Origin: a virus
Direction: 5' to 3' (one strand)
Virus record (IMG/VR): IMGVR_UViG_3300025583_000016
Span: 1-51,655 of that record
Length of the DNA stretch: 51,655 nt
In this document: one piece after another, positions 24,835 through 33,181 of the stretch
Position numbering within the stretch: the stretch's first letter is position 1
Layout: each line of letters starts with the position of its first letter
The notes under the pieces: generated by a model
Told to the model about the DNA's origin: nothing
Seen by the model: only the letters and a program-made list of their open reading frames with translations
The model's database searches: none
Position numbers and translations under genes: made by a program

Positions 24835-25654
24835 TGGTCAACGCTCCTCTGTGTGTGGTACGGAAGTCCAGCTGACGCAACCGCAGCTGGTCGAACTTGG
24901 ATCGATCGGGCGCGTTGGGATCCCCGTCGGGATCTTCGTAGGGGGCCGCGCCACCGCCCTTGTTCGCGGGCTCTCCCCCATCGTCCTTCGTCTCGCGCTT
25001 GCGGGACTTCGGGTCCGGGTCGCACTTCCCGTCCTCGCATCGCTGAATCGCCCCGCGCAGGACGTCCTTCATGGCGTCCTTCACCTCGGACGGCGCCTGG
25101 CCTGCGAAGCGTTCGAGCACCGTGAGCTCGTGGGTGAGCAGCGACTTCACGGTATCCGGATCGGTCATGGCCATGGGGTTCGCGGGGAACCGCACCAGCG
25201 AGACCTCGTTGAGCCTGATCTTCGACAGGTACCGGATCTCCTGCCCGGTATCCGGATCCTCGGCGTAGCGCCAGTCGAGCGCATTGTAGCCGATGGACAT
25301 GCGATCGATGAACGGCCCGCCGTTTTCGGTGCTGAGCAGCTGCAGCACCTCATCGCCCTTTGGTCCGGGGATGACCTTCCACTTCGTCCACAGGCCGCTG
25401 TCCCGCTCCTCGATATCGATCAGCTTGCCGATCGTGTCGAAGATGCTGAACCAGCTGTGGCTGTCGAGCAGGGGCAGGATGTCCCCGCTCTTCTTCCAGT
25501 CCCGGATCGTCTGCTTGAACGAGCCGGGCTCGATCACGTCCCACTGGAGATCGAGATCGTACGTGGCGGCTAGGCCCTCGAACGTGCGGGTGTCGAGGTC
25601 GAGTGCCTTCACCTCCATCCTTCGGATCAGCCGTTGCTTCGTCACCTGGGCCAT
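24827..25654 (-). CDS. HK97-type prohead protease (peptidase U35)
   Basis: A 275-residue protein. The expected catalytic residues are visible as H66 in LLDSHSW and S120 in DRMSIGY, followed by RLNEVSLVRFPANP. The enzyme cleaves capsid delta domains and itself during maturation. The C-terminal 80 residues are charged and probably a removable or scaffolding segment. I chose the ATG at 25654, 7 bases after GGAGG; a TTG one codon earlier is less likely. Confidence 0.92.
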   Translation of the reverse strand: MAQVTKQRLIRRMEVKALDLDTRTFEGLAATYDLDLQWDVIEPGSFKQTIRDWKKSGDILPLLDSHSWFSIFDTIGKLIDIEERDSGLWTKWKVIPGPKGDEVLQLLSTENGGPFIDRMSIGYNALDWRYAEDPDTGQEIRYLSKIRLNEVSLVRFPANPMAMTDPDTVKSLLTHELTVLERFAGQAPSEVKDAMKDVLRGAIQRCEDGKCDPDPKSRKRETKDDGGEPANKGGGAAPYEDPDGDPNAPDRSKFDQLRLRQLDFRTTHRGALTNV

Positions 25655-25663
25655 CAACGCCTC

Positions 25664-28000
25664 CTAGCGAAACTCGTAGAGCAGAGTGCACCGGCAGTTG
25701 GGCTCGCCCGGTGCGTCCAGACCGTTCGAGAACGTTTCGTCGAGAGGGATCCAGCCGTCCGCCTCGTTGTCCTCATGCTCGGGTCGCACGCGGTCATCGC
25801 CTGCCGTGAGCCACGACTTCATCGCCTTCTGCCCGGTGCGCTGAGCGAAGGCATCGACCTGCCGGAACTGCGCACCATTCCACGCCCGGGTCGTCTCGGT
25901 CCGCGCCGTCAACCTGGCTCGCGTCCGGTCGAAGGCCGGCAGATCGCGGAGCCTCTTCACCAGCTTCGAGATCGTGTCGCCGGCTTCGATCGAGGCCTGC
26001 ACCTCGGCCGCGACGGCCTCGCCTGTGGTCTTCCCCATCACGCCGGCCAGGAACACCGTCTCCTGCACGGCATAGTCGGTCAGCCCGGGCTGCAGCAACT
26101 GGAACGTCAGCCCCAGATCGCCGGCCACCGCGTGCACGGCGGAGCTCGCGGTGCTCATGACGAGCGGATAGGCGATCGCCCTCATGCGGGCCTGGCCGCG
26201 TGTGTTGAGCCACTCGTCCACGGCGCGCTTGAACTGCGCGACGAGCTTCGGATCGAGGGAGTCTGCCTTCACCTCGATCGGGCCCCGGGCAGCCTTGCCT
26301 ATCACATGCTCGGCGATGCCCGCGATCGTGTCGCGCTGCACGGCGAGCTCGTCTGCGATGGGGTTCTCCCATTGGTCGGTGGCCAGCTTCGTGCCGAGAT
26401 CGAACGAGTGCCAGACCCGGTCCTTGCGGAGCGAGCGCTGGCCTTTCGTCTCCAGGCGTTCGAGCCTCGCCGATGCCTGAGCGGCCTGGGCCGCCGCTGC
26501 CGCCTCATCCGCGGCGCTCGGCAGGTTCTGGTCGCCGGTGCCCCCGGCGCCCTGGTCAGAACCCGGTGCGCCCTGGTCGGTTTGGGCGTTCGGCTGCGAG
26601 TTGCCTGTGCCGGCGTCCTGGGCAAACGGGTTCTCGAAGCCGGTCGGCGGGACCTCGGGCTGGCTGTTGGCCGTGTCGAGCGCGCGGAGCTCCGGGATCT
26701 CATCCGCCCGCGGATCGTCCGACGGGTCCAGGCCCACGAGCTTCCGGCGCTCGTTGAGGCTGGCGATCTCGCTCTGGCCCTGAGCGACGGTGGTCATCTC
26801 CGCGATGTCGCTCTGCAGGGCGCGGATCTTCGAGGTGTCGAACCGGAGGAAGCGACTGTGGTTCTCCTCGGTCGGCCGACGTCCCGGGGCCGGCGGGGCC
26901 CACAGCAGCTGGCGGGTGATCGCCGTCTCGAACTCTCGCCATTCGGGCTCGATCGTGTCTTCGTACGCCATGCGCCGCGCCTCGGCCATCTGGGACCACG
27001 GCGCGTTCTCGATCCCGATCTGGTACTGCAGCACGACGGCGGGGATGCCGAAGACGGCGGCGACGACCGACTCGACCCTGGCCAGCACCTCGCTCGGCAC
27101 GAGATCCTTCAGCGAGAGACTGACCTTCGTGGCGCTCCCCCCACCCAACAGGGCCAGCGGCCCGCCCCGGTTCTCTCGATCGCCGTACTTCGCCAGGGCT
27201 TGCTTGAACTTCTCCCATTCGTCGGGATCGGGGTTCCACTTCGGATCGGCCTGGACGATGACGGAGGGGAACAGCGCGTTGCGCAGCACGTCGCGGGTGG
27301 AGGCCAGGGCCTGGGCGGAAAGGTTCAGCCACGAGAGCGCGACATCGACCCGGGACGTCCCGGTGTTCCACGCGAACGGGTCGAGCTCTTGGAAGAACAC
27401 GACCTCCTCGGGGAGCCTGGTTCGCCTGTCCCGGGCGACGAGGTCGGAGTCGAGGCGGAACAGGCCGTGCATCCTGCCATCGCGCTGCTCAACCGTGAAC
27501 TCGTCGCCGTGGAAGGGCATCAGCGCGCCGACGTTGCCTGCCCTGCCCAGATCCTTGACCCATACCGCCTGTCCCGTGACGTCGAGATAGGCCTTCGTCC
27601 TGGCGAGTAGCCTGCCCATGTCGAAGTCCGGGCTCGGATTGGCGAGGAGCTCGGCCAGCGGATGATCGGGCAGGTAGGTCTCGGCGCCCGACGTCGGGTC
27701 CTCCTCGACGACCATCAGCGACGGCTCGCTGAACTTCCGCATGCGGTAGCGGATCGCCACGTAGCAGTAGGCGGCTGCTGCGTAAGCGGTCTGACGGTTC
27801 ACCTCGCTGACATCGGAACCGAAGCCGCCCATCGGGCCCATCGGCCTGCCGCCGCCGGGCTGCAGGATGTTGCCGCCGCTGACGTTGACGAGGTTGATCC
27901 CCTTCCGGCCGTCCACCGCCAACTCGGGTCTTGTGGCCACGGCGTGGCCGTTGGCCGTTGGCCCTGTCAGCCAATCGGCGAGTCGCTCGCGTATGCCCAT
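25664..28000 (-). CDS. portal protein fused to MuF-like head morphogenesis domain
   Basis: A 778-residue protein. Residues 1 to about 430 are an HK97-type portal (QTAYAAAAYCYVAIRYRMRK, ALMPFHGDEFTVEQRDG, FGIPAVVLQYQ). Residues about 440-530 are a Gln/Gly/Asn/Ala-rich linker. Residues about 550-778 form a MuF-type minor capsid domain, ending in ARTETTRAWNGAQ, WLTAGDDRVRPEH and CRCTLLYEFR. Portal and MuF are usually separate neighbouring genes, so this is a fusion. A GAGGGGAG ribosome site supports the ATG at 28000. It forms the dodecameric DNA gate, with the MuF part probably inside the head. Confidence 0.88.
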   Translation of the reverse strand: MGIRERLADWLTGPTANGHAVATRPELAVDGRKGINLVNVSGGNILQPGGGRPMGPMGGFGSDVSEVNRQTAYAAAAYCYVAIRYRMRKFSEPSLMVVEEDPTSGAETYLPDHPLAELLANPSPDFDMGRLLARTKAYLDVTGQAVWVKDLGRAGNVGALMPFHGDEFTVEQRDGRMHGLFRLDSDLVARDRRTRLPEEVVFFQELDPFAWNTGTSRVDVALSWLNLSAQALASTRDVLRNALFPSVIVQADPKWNPDPDEWEKFKQALAKYGDRENRGGPLALLGGGSATKVSLSLKDLVPSEVLARVESVVAAVFGIPAVVLQYQIGIENAPWSQMAEARRMAYEDTIEPEWREFETAITRQLLWAPPAPGRRPTEENHSRFLRFDTSKIRALQSDIAEMTTVAQGQSEIASLNERRKLVGLDPSDDPRADEIPELRALDTANSQPEVPPTGFENPFAQDAGTGNSQPNAQTDQGAPGSDQGAGGTGDQNLPSAADEAAAAAQAAQASARLERLETKGQRSLRKDRVWHSFDLGTKLATDQWENPIADELAVQRDTIAGIAEHVIGKAARGPIEVKADSLDPKLVAQFKRAVDEWLNTRGQARMRAIAYPLVMSTASSAVHAVAGDLGLTFQLLQPGLTDYAVQETVFLAGVMGKTTGEAVAAEVQASIEAGDTISKLVKRLRDLPAFDRTRARLTARTETTRAWNGAQFRQVDAFAQRTGQKAMKSWLTAGDDRVRPEHEDNEADGWIPLDETFSNGLDAPGEPNCRCTLLYEFR

Positions 28001-28022
28001 GTAGCTCCCCTCGAACGCGAAA

Positions 28023-28067
28023 GGCCCCGGCATCGTGGGCGCACGTCGCCTCAACGATGCCGGGGCC
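28023..28067 (-). terminator. strong 14-bp-stem hairpin upstream of portal gene
   Basis: GGCCCCGGCATCGT pairs perfectly with ACGATGCCGGGGCC around a 17-base loop. On the minus strand it is followed by TTTCGC, then the portal ribosome site. It may terminate upstream transcripts or protect the processed 5' end of the portal message. Confidence 0.55.
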
Positions 28068-28076
28068 CAACCAAGT

Positions 28077-28098
28077 CCAGGCCGCCGGAAAGGCCTGG
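28077..28098 (-). terminator. 7-bp-stem hairpin in the same leader
   Basis: CCAGGCC pairs with GGCCTGG around an 8-base loop. It is the middle of three stem-loops within 190 bases between the terminase operon and the portal gene. No U-tract follows. Confidence 0.35.
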
Positions 28099-28172
28099 GG
28101 GTCGTGCAAGTCCGGACCGCGCCCGTAGTCTGAAGCCGACCGATGCGGCGCGCAAGTCACCAGACGCAGAAA

Positions 28173-28211
28173 CCCCCCGGCCGCGGAGCGATCGAGACGC
28201 GGACCGGGGGG
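28173..28211 (-). terminator. GC-rich hairpin after the terminase-region operon
   Basis: CCCCCCGG and CCGGGGGG arms, extended by CCGCG/CGCGG with one bulged base, close a 12-base loop. On the minus strand the stem is followed by TTTCTG, a weak U-tract. It lies 60 bases after the last small gene of the terminase block and is the best intrinsic terminator candidate in the window. Confidence 0.6.
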
Positions 28212-28273
28212 CTCTGTGCGGGAAGCCCAAGAGCAAGAAGGGCACCCGATCATGGGGCCGACGCTTCAGCGGG

Positions 28274-28384
28274 TCAAGTCACCCTCCGGTCGGGCATCGG
28301 GACCGGGCGGTCGGGTCCCCCCGTCATGACCGCCTTGGCCTTGGCCTCGGCGCGATCGAGCGTCGTGTTCGCCGACTGCGCCAT
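28274..28384 (-). CDS. 36-residue microprotein
   Basis: The ATG at 28384 shares one base with the preceding stop (TGATG). The product is Ala-rich at the start, then MTGGPDRPVPMPDRRVT. Coupling and codon use are like the neighbours. No family. Confidence 0.5.
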   Translation of the reverse strand: MAQSANTTLDRAEAKAKAVMTGGPDRPVPMPDRRVT

Positions 28385-28890
28385 CACGACCCCCTCCGCA
28401 CGAACCGCGCCGGGCGGGGCTCGTCCTTGTGCTCGACGACGCAGAATGTGGACGCAGACGCACCGAAATGGGTGAGCGCCCACGCCCCAAACGCCCGTTC
28501 TGCCGCCTTGCGCGTCGGGAACCGATCTGGCTCGCGAGTCTTGTTGAACGCGCCGTCCGACATCGCGGAGCGGACACCACCGTAGCCACCGTAGTAGGAG
28601 ACGGCCTCCACGGTGAAGTAGGGTACGGGGGTCTCAGCCGGGAGCGCCTCGATGTCCTTCAAGGCGTCGTGCGCCTTGCTCCACACCCATGCCGCCGGCA
28701 TGGCGTCTTGCACGCGCTTGCGCACCTCGGCGAACAGCTCACCCCCTACTACGTGCGTTCCCATCGCCACATATAGCCCCCGCTGGACCGTGGCCAGGTC
28801 GGCCGTGTACGCCAGCCCTGCGACCATGGCCGCCTCCTCCACCGTCAGCTCCAGCGTGATCGTGGGCTCCTCCGCTGTGTATTTGCTCAT
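28384..28890 (-). CDS. unknown protein of the terminase operon
   Basis: A 168-residue protein with an alpha/beta look: an acidic N-terminus (TLELTVEEAAMVAGL), a Tyr/Gly-rich middle (YFTVEAVSYYGGYGG) and a basic end. ATGA overlap with the preceding gene. The middle segment and the RKAAERAFGAWA helix are compatible with a small globular domain. Not recognised. Confidence 0.65.
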   Translation of the reverse strand: MSKYTAEEPTITLELTVEEAAMVAGLAYTADLATVQRGLYVAMGTHVVGGELFAEVRKRVQDAMPAAWVWSKAHDALKDIEALPAETPVPYFTVEAVSYYGGYGGVRSAMSDGAFNKTREPDRFPTRKAAERAFGAWALTHFGASASTFCVVEHKDEPRPARFVRRGS

Positions 28891-29090
28891 CGGTGAATCT
28901 CCTTGATCGTCTCCAGCTGCGGCTCATCGAAGTGCAGCCGCTCGCGTACCTCGCCCTTCTCGCTGAGATCGGTCCGGCTGACCGTCACCGTGCGGCAGCC
29001 GTACAGCCAATCGGTGATGCCGACCACGATCCCCTGGACGCCGGTGATCCGGTCCCGGACCAGCGCCCCCAACCTCACCTCGTTACTCAT
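28887..29090 (-). CDS. small conserved phage protein (SH3/KOW-like beta barrel)
   Basis: A 67-residue protein: LGALVRDRITGVQGIVVGI, then GCRTVTVS and HFDEPQLETI. This matches a small protein seen widely in tailed phages, whose pattern suggests a five-stranded SH3-like barrel. No function known to me. ATGA overlaps at both ends. Confidence 0.7.
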   Translation of the reverse strand: MSNEVRLGALVRDRITGVQGIVVGITDWLYGCRTVTVSRTDLSEKGEVRERLHFDEPQLETIKEIHR

Positions 29091-29302
29091 GGATCCTCCT
29101 CGGATGGCAGAGACGACGCTTCAGGTTCGAGGGGCGACGTCGTCTCGTTGTACGCCCTCACGCCCCCCTGGTGCAAACGTATGCGGATCTCGACGGATCC
29201 CCCCGTCGCCATGTGGCCGACGATGCGGGCCAGCGTGCGCATAGACTTCTCGGGCAGGTTCGGCAGCCCGCCAGCGTTGGGCAAGGTGCGCTCGTCCCTC
29301 AT
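29087..29302 (-). CDS. small unknown protein before terminase large subunit end
   Basis: A 71-residue product whose ATG overlaps the large terminase stop (ATGA). It starts with a basic helix (RTLARIVGHMA), then a short strand (VEIRIRLHQGG), then an acidic tail. Not recognised. Confidence 0.55.
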   Translation of the reverse strand: MRDERTLPNAGGLPNLPEKSMRTLARIVGHMATGGSVEIRIRLHQGGVRAYNETTSPLEPEASSLPSEEDP

Positions 29303-30711
29303 GCGACGCCCGCCTCTTCGCGCACCTTGGCCACAGCTTCACGCACCAGGCGCGCCGTGCGCTCGTCCTCAGTCTCGGCAGGCTCGTGCATGCCCGGATA
29401 CCATGCCCTGACCACCGGCCCGGGCTTCACGACGCGGATGATCGGATCGAGAGCGTATCGGATGGCGTCCCACCCGTGGTCGTTGCCGTCCTTGAGCTCG
29501 GGCTTGGGATCCTTCGTGAGCCGGTCGGTCTTGTAGCTCCACGTCCTGGCCTCATCGATCAGGCCGGAGCAGCGCGGATGGATCACGATCTTCTCGAACG
29601 AGCGGAGCACGGCGACGCCGTCCATCGGACTGCCCGACCACTTCTTGGCGGGGATCACATCGAAGCCGCGCTCGTTCACGTGGTTGATCGTCTCGGGTCG
29701 GGCCGAGTCAGCCCGGATCTTGTGCGTCCTCGCGCCCGGCACCTGATCGAACAGCGCGGGCGTGTCATCCAGGCTCACCCCAACGCCTCGGGCCTCGTGG
29801 TCGATCCACAGGCGGTTGTCGCCGATCCAGCATCGCACGAGCACGGTCGGGTCCTGGGAGAAGCCCCAGTCGGCCCCGTAGTACGGCCCGTCCCAGCTGC
29901 CCGACGCCGTGAAATCGCTCCTCTCCCACTTGCCATGCAGCACGATCGCGTCGGGCACGGTGTTGTATCCGCCGAGCCAGATGTGATTGTACGCGTCCGG
30001 GTCTACACGCTGCAGGGTAGCCGCATCCTTCTTCGCTCTGTCGGGGCACAGCGGGTTATCGAGGTACGTGCTGTGGATGACGATCGCCTCATCCGGTTCG
30101 GCCTTGGCGAGCGGAATGAGGAAGCTGTCGATTGGATCCGTGTCGTTCTCTGGGTTCCAGCTGAACCAGATTTCCGAGTCGTCCATCCTGATCGTGGGGA
30201 TCAGCAACTCAAGGCTTCGCTGGCTCAGGTTATGCGCCTCCTCGAACCATGCGAACTTGAACCCCTCCAGACTGCGGATGTTATCCGCGGTGCGGTCCTG
30301 CATGCCGAGGAAGAGCATGACCCCATGACCCCCGCGTCGCTCGATCTTCTGGGCCATGATCCTGAACTCGTGCTCAACGCCGAGCTCCCGGATTTTGTTC
30401 TCGATCAGGGTCTTCGCGCTGTACTCCAACGACCTCTGCACCTCGCGGAGACAGACGGCTTTGGCATCGGGATCGTTGTGCATCTCGACGACCATCTGCT
30501 GGGCGAAGTGGTGAGACCTGCCGCTCGACCGGCCGCCCTTCGCGCCCTTGAAGCGTCGCGGCTGCAGGAGCGGTTGGGCCCAGGGCAGGGTCACCACGGG
30601 TAGCCTGGACTGGGCCCGCGGCCTCATGGCGAGATCGACGGCCTGGTGGATGTCGCGCCGCTGAACTTCGTCGCGGATCGTGGACAGGTCCGAGAAGTCG
30701 AAGTCCGTCAC
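29299..30711 (-). CDS. terminase large subunit
   Basis: A 470-residue protein of the PBSX/T4-like terminase_3 group. The ATPase P-loop-like segment is at residues 56-66 (GAKGGRSSGRS), Walker B at about 150-157 (FAWFEEAH). The nuclease begins GADWGFSQDP near residue 278 and has a further acidic site near 410 (GNDHGWDAIRYAL). It cuts and pumps concatemeric DNA into proheads through the portal. The start overlaps the small subunit stop by 4 bases. Confidence 0.93.
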   Translation of the reverse strand: MTDFDFSDLSTIRDEVQRRDIHQAVDLAMRPRAQSRLPVVTLPWAQPLLQPRRFKGAKGGRSSGRSHHFAQQMVVEMHNDPDAKAVCLREVQRSLEYSAKTLIENKIRELGVEHEFRIMAQKIERRGGHGVMLFLGMQDRTADNIRSLEGFKFAWFEEAHNLSQRSLELLIPTIRMDDSEIWFSWNPENDTDPIDSFLIPLAKAEPDEAIVIHSTYLDNPLCPDRAKKDAATLQRVDPDAYNHIWLGGYNTVPDAIVLHGKWERSDFTASGSWDGPYYGADWGFSQDPTVLVRCWIGDNRLWIDHEARGVGVSLDDTPALFDQVPGARTHKIRADSARPETINHVNERGFDVIPAKKWSGSPMDGVAVLRSFEKIVIHPRCSGLIDEARTWSYKTDRLTKDPKPELKDGNDHGWDAIRYALDPIIRVVKPGPVVRAWYPGMHEPAETEDERTARLVREAVAKVREEAGVA

Positions 30712-31202
30712 GTGACGTGCGTGCTGATGATGCGCTTCCAGTTGTCCGCGAGGAGCGCCACCCGTTCATCGAGCCATGCACGTACGGTGCTGGCGATCGC
30801 GTCTTTGGGGTTCGCCTCCTGGGTGGCGACGATGACGTTGTCCACCAGCGCAGGGCCGGGAGTCTCGAACACGTCCCTCACCGCCTCGGCCAGCTTCTGC
30901 ACGAGCTCGCCGTCGTAGCCCTTCGCTTCGCCCAGCCCGTACTTGCCCAACAGGTCGATGGCCTTGAGCCTGTCCACCTCGCGCAGCCCATGCTTCGAGA
31001 TGCGGAGGAGCTCGGGCACGCGGGCCTCGAACCCCAGCCGGGCGATGCGCCGGAGCTCGGACGACGGCCGGCCGGGGCCGGGCTTCGGATTCTTGGCCGG
31101 GCCCTGATAGATCGCACCGCCGTGCTGCTGCTTGGCCAGCCCGTCCTTGTTGCCGTTCTGGCTCCCGTTCGAGCTCGGCCCGCTTCCGTTGCTCTCACTC
31201 AT
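30708..31202 (-). CDS. terminase small subunit
   Basis: A 164-residue protein. The first 45 residues are Ser/Gly/Asn-rich and flexible; then GRPSSELRRIARLGFE and VDRLKAIDLLGKYGLG give a helical DNA-binding/oligomerising core, and the C-terminus is helical. GGAGCGG precedes the ATG at 31202. It would recognise pac or cos DNA and load the large subunit, encoded directly after it. Confidence 0.8.
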   Translation of the reverse strand: MSESNGSGPSSNGSQNGNKDGLAKQQHGGAIYQGPAKNPKPGPGRPSSELRRIARLGFEARVPELLRISKHGLREVDRLKAIDLLGKYGLGEAKGYDGELVQKLAEAVRDVFETPGPALVDNVIVATQEANPKDAIASTVRAWLDERVALLADNWKRIISTHVT

Positions 31203-31227
31203 CCGCTCCGGGGTCTCCGCCGGGGTT

Positions 31228-31743
31228 TCAGTCGTCGAGGACGATGCGGCGCAGCGTCGTATCGCCCTCTGGTCCCTCGTCTCCGTCCCCCGAAAGATGC
31301 GGGTACCCGATCCACGGTGCACCGGCCTCTCGATGCTTGGCCACGTCATGCAGGACGCCCAGACGCGGCGAGGCGCCCGGCACCCCCTGCTCCTCGTCGG
31401 TCAGGGTGCGAAGCCTCGCGCCGCACACGGGACACGGAGCAGCCGGATCCCCCGGGCTCTCGTTCGCACGACTCGTGGCCATGAGGCGCTCCCTCTGGAC
31501 CTCGATGGCCAGATCACGCAGCTGGGACGGCACCGGCCAATACACTCCACCGTGCAGCATGTACCGGGTCACGGCCTCGCGGAAGTCGGACGGGGAGACG
31601 TCGCGGATGATCTCGCACCAGATGTCCGCGGCCTGGTTCGGCCCGTAGTCCGGCGCCCGGTATCCGGCGCGTGCGAGGCGCTTCGCCTCGGCTCTGGCAT
31701 CGCTCCGGGTCAGGCTCCGGCGCTCCCTGTCGTGCCGGCTCAT
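31228..31743 (-). CDS. G39P-like helicase loader with zinc motif
   Basis: A 171-residue protein. Residues about 30-75 (DIWCEIIRDVSPSDFREAV, then GVYWPVPSQLRDLAIEV) match the N-terminal helical domain of SPP1 G39P-type loaders, where a conserved Trp/Pro pattern precedes the last helix. A CPVCG motif near residue 104 is additional and unpaired. It follows the initiator gene, as loaders usually do. It would deliver the host DnaB helicase to the phage origin. Confidence 0.5.
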   Translation of the reverse strand: MSRHDRERRSLTRSDARAEAKRLARAGYRAPDYGPNQAADIWCEIIRDVSPSDFREAVTRYMLHGGVYWPVPSQLRDLAIEVQRERLMATSRANESPGDPAAPCPVCGARLRTLTDEEQGVPGASPRLGVLHDVAKHREAGAPWIGYPHLSGDGDEGPEGDTTLRRIVLDD

Positions 31744-32864
31744 GGCGCTACCGGGGCGTCACGGGCCTGGCTCATCGCTTCGGCCGCGGCCTCCTCGGGA
31801 TCCATGCCGCAGTCCTCCAGGGCCTCGCGGATTTCGAGGTAGAGCTTGTGCTGTGCGTCGGTCAGGGGCTCCTCATCGGGCTGGTCCGGGTCTTCGCCCT
31901 CGCCGTCGGCGATGACGGCCTTCAGGATGGCCCGGAAGAGCCTGGCGTTGAACGCACGGTGGTTCTCCGACTGCCACCGGAGCATGGCGGTCGCGAGCAG
32001 CTGGGGCCGGTCGGTCTCGGGCACGTCCTGCCACACGCGCTCATCGGTGCCGTTGGGGCCGTACAGGCCGACGAGCGAAAGGCGGGTCATGGGGTCGATC
32101 CGGCCGAGGCGTTGGACCTCGGTGCCCATCCAGGCGTCGAACCGGTCGGGCTCGGGCGGGGGCTCCGGAGCGTCGGTCCCGGGCTCGCCACGTGCGCGCG
32201 TACGCGTGCGCGCTGCGACGCCGCTGTTACTCCGTTTTCCGTCTTCCGTTCTCCGTTCTCCGTTCTCCGTGATCGGGTATGCCATACCGGATGCCCTTGC
32301 CGATGGCATCGGGGATGGCATTGGGGATCCCCTTCGATCGGGCAATCCGGGAAACGGGCGGTCGAGGCCGTAGTAGTCGGCGAAGTCGTTGACCACGGGC
32401 AACTTAGGGAGCCAGGCGATGTGCCTCATGACCGACTTTCGGTGGTTCGCGTTGTCGAGCGACCGGCTCGGCTCGAAGGCCAGCCCGTTCCGGAGCCAGA
32501 TAACGGACCCCTGACGGATGACCCACGGGCCCCCGTGGCCCTCGGATCGGGCTGAACCCCCATCGGGTATGGCATTGCCGATGCCATTGCCGATGCCATC
32601 GGGGATCCCATTGCCTATGGCATTGCCCATGCCATCGGGTAGGGGATTCTGGAGCTCCCCCAGCGCGCGGCCGACGTCCTCGATCGAGAGGTTGGTCGTG
32701 TCGCTCAGTTGGGCCTCGGCCGCCGGCACGACATCGATGCCCGTCGCACCTAGCATCAACTTGAGGTGGAACCACACAAGTTGTGCTGCAGGCGACAGTT
32801 GCGTGAACTCGATCGTGTTCAGAAGCACCGTGTAGATGGCACGATGCTCGCCCCGGTCATCCAT
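31740..32864 (-). CDS. O-like replication initiator with internal repeats
   Basis: A 374-residue protein. Residues 1-70 (IYTVLLNTIEFTQLSPAAQ.. and SIEDVGRALGELQ) form a winged-helix DNA-binding domain as in lambda O and related initiators. A low-complexity part (about residues 75-100) consists of Gly-Asn-Ile repeats encoded by 12-bp DNA repeats; a second cluster lies near residues 175-195. The C-terminal 130 residues are helical and acidic and probably contact the loader. GGGAGG precedes the ATG at 32864. The DNA repeats may be the origin itself. Confidence 0.6.
   Translation of the reverse strand: MDDRGEHRAIYTVLLNTIEFTQLSPAAQLVWFHLKLMLGATGIDVVPAAEAQLSDTTNLSIEDVGRALGELQNPLPDGMGNAIGNGIPDGIGNGIGNAIPDGGSARSEGHGGPWVIRQGSVIWLRNGLAFEPSRSLDNANHRKSVMRHIAWLPKLPVVNDFADYYGLDRPFPGLPDRRGSPMPSPMPSARASGMAYPITENGERRTEDGKRSNSGVAARTRTRARGEPGTDAPEPPPEPDRFDAWMGTEVQRLGRIDPMTRLSLVGLYGPNGTDERVWQDVPETDRPQLLATAMLRWQSENHRAFNARLFRAILKAVIADGEGEDPDQPDEEPLTDAQHKLYLEIREALEDCGMDPEEAAAEAMSQARDAPVAP
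32231..32272. repeat. 7-bp direct repeats, six tandem copies
   Basis: TCCGTTC and variants (TCCGTTT, TCCGTCT, TCCGTGA) repeat six times without a gap inside the initiator gene. On the coding strand this reads as Glu-Asn-Gly-Glu-Arg-Arg repeats. It adjoins the first 12-bp cluster. Confidence 0.85.
32279..32338. repeat. 12-bp iteron-like repeats, cluster A (5 units)
   Basis: Units of the form ATGSCNTYGSSG (for example ATGGCATCGGGG, ATGGCATTGGGG) follow each other in tandem. In the initiator frame they read Pro-Met-Pro-Ser. The same DNA unit occurs in cluster B but in a different frame. Confidence 0.85.
32569..32640. repeat. 12-bp iteron-like repeats, cluster B (6 units)
   Basis: Six units such as ATGGCATTGCCG, ATGCCATTGCCG and ATGCCATCGGGG in unbroken tandem, 230 bases from cluster A. 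They encode Gly-Asn-Ile/Ala. Iteron-like arrays within an initiator gene are the arrangement of the lambda origin. Confidence 0.9.
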
Positions 32865-33123
32865 GCACCGCCTCCCTATCATGTTGGGGTGCACGGGGTT
32901 GCGGGGTCCAGCTTGAAGCACTTTCGCGGGTCATGGATCGTTTCCCCTTCCTGGGTTCTGGGGGGCTCGTGCATCGAGCGGGTGAAGGATCGGGCGGCGG
33001 GCCACCACAGGGGGGCAGCAGGACATCGCGACCCCGACCCAGACCGTCCTGGGAGGAACAGCAGACGTGCCGCGGGCCCGCGACGACGTCTCCCGCCCGT
33101 CCTTCCATCCCGGGAATCTTCAT
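32857..33123 (-). CDS. doubtful 88-residue frame upstream of initiator
   Basis: An ATG at 33123 opens a frame that ends over the initiator start. The product is Pro/Cys-rich (HVCCSSQ, LLPPCGGPPPDP) and unlike neighbouring proteins. A shorter 25-residue version starting at 32934 has a better ribosome site (AAGGGG). This 320-base stretch is otherwise without a gene and may simply be the initiator leader. Confidence 0.25.
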   Translation of the reverse strand: MKIPGMEGRAGDVVAGPRHVCCSSQDGLGRGRDVLLPPCGGPPPDPSPARCTSPPEPRKGKRSMTRESASSWTPQPRAPQHDREAVHG

Positions 33124-33181
33124 CGCCCTGGGCCATGCTCGCAATCGTTCGGCTCCTCTACGGCCCCGGATCGCTCGCCGC

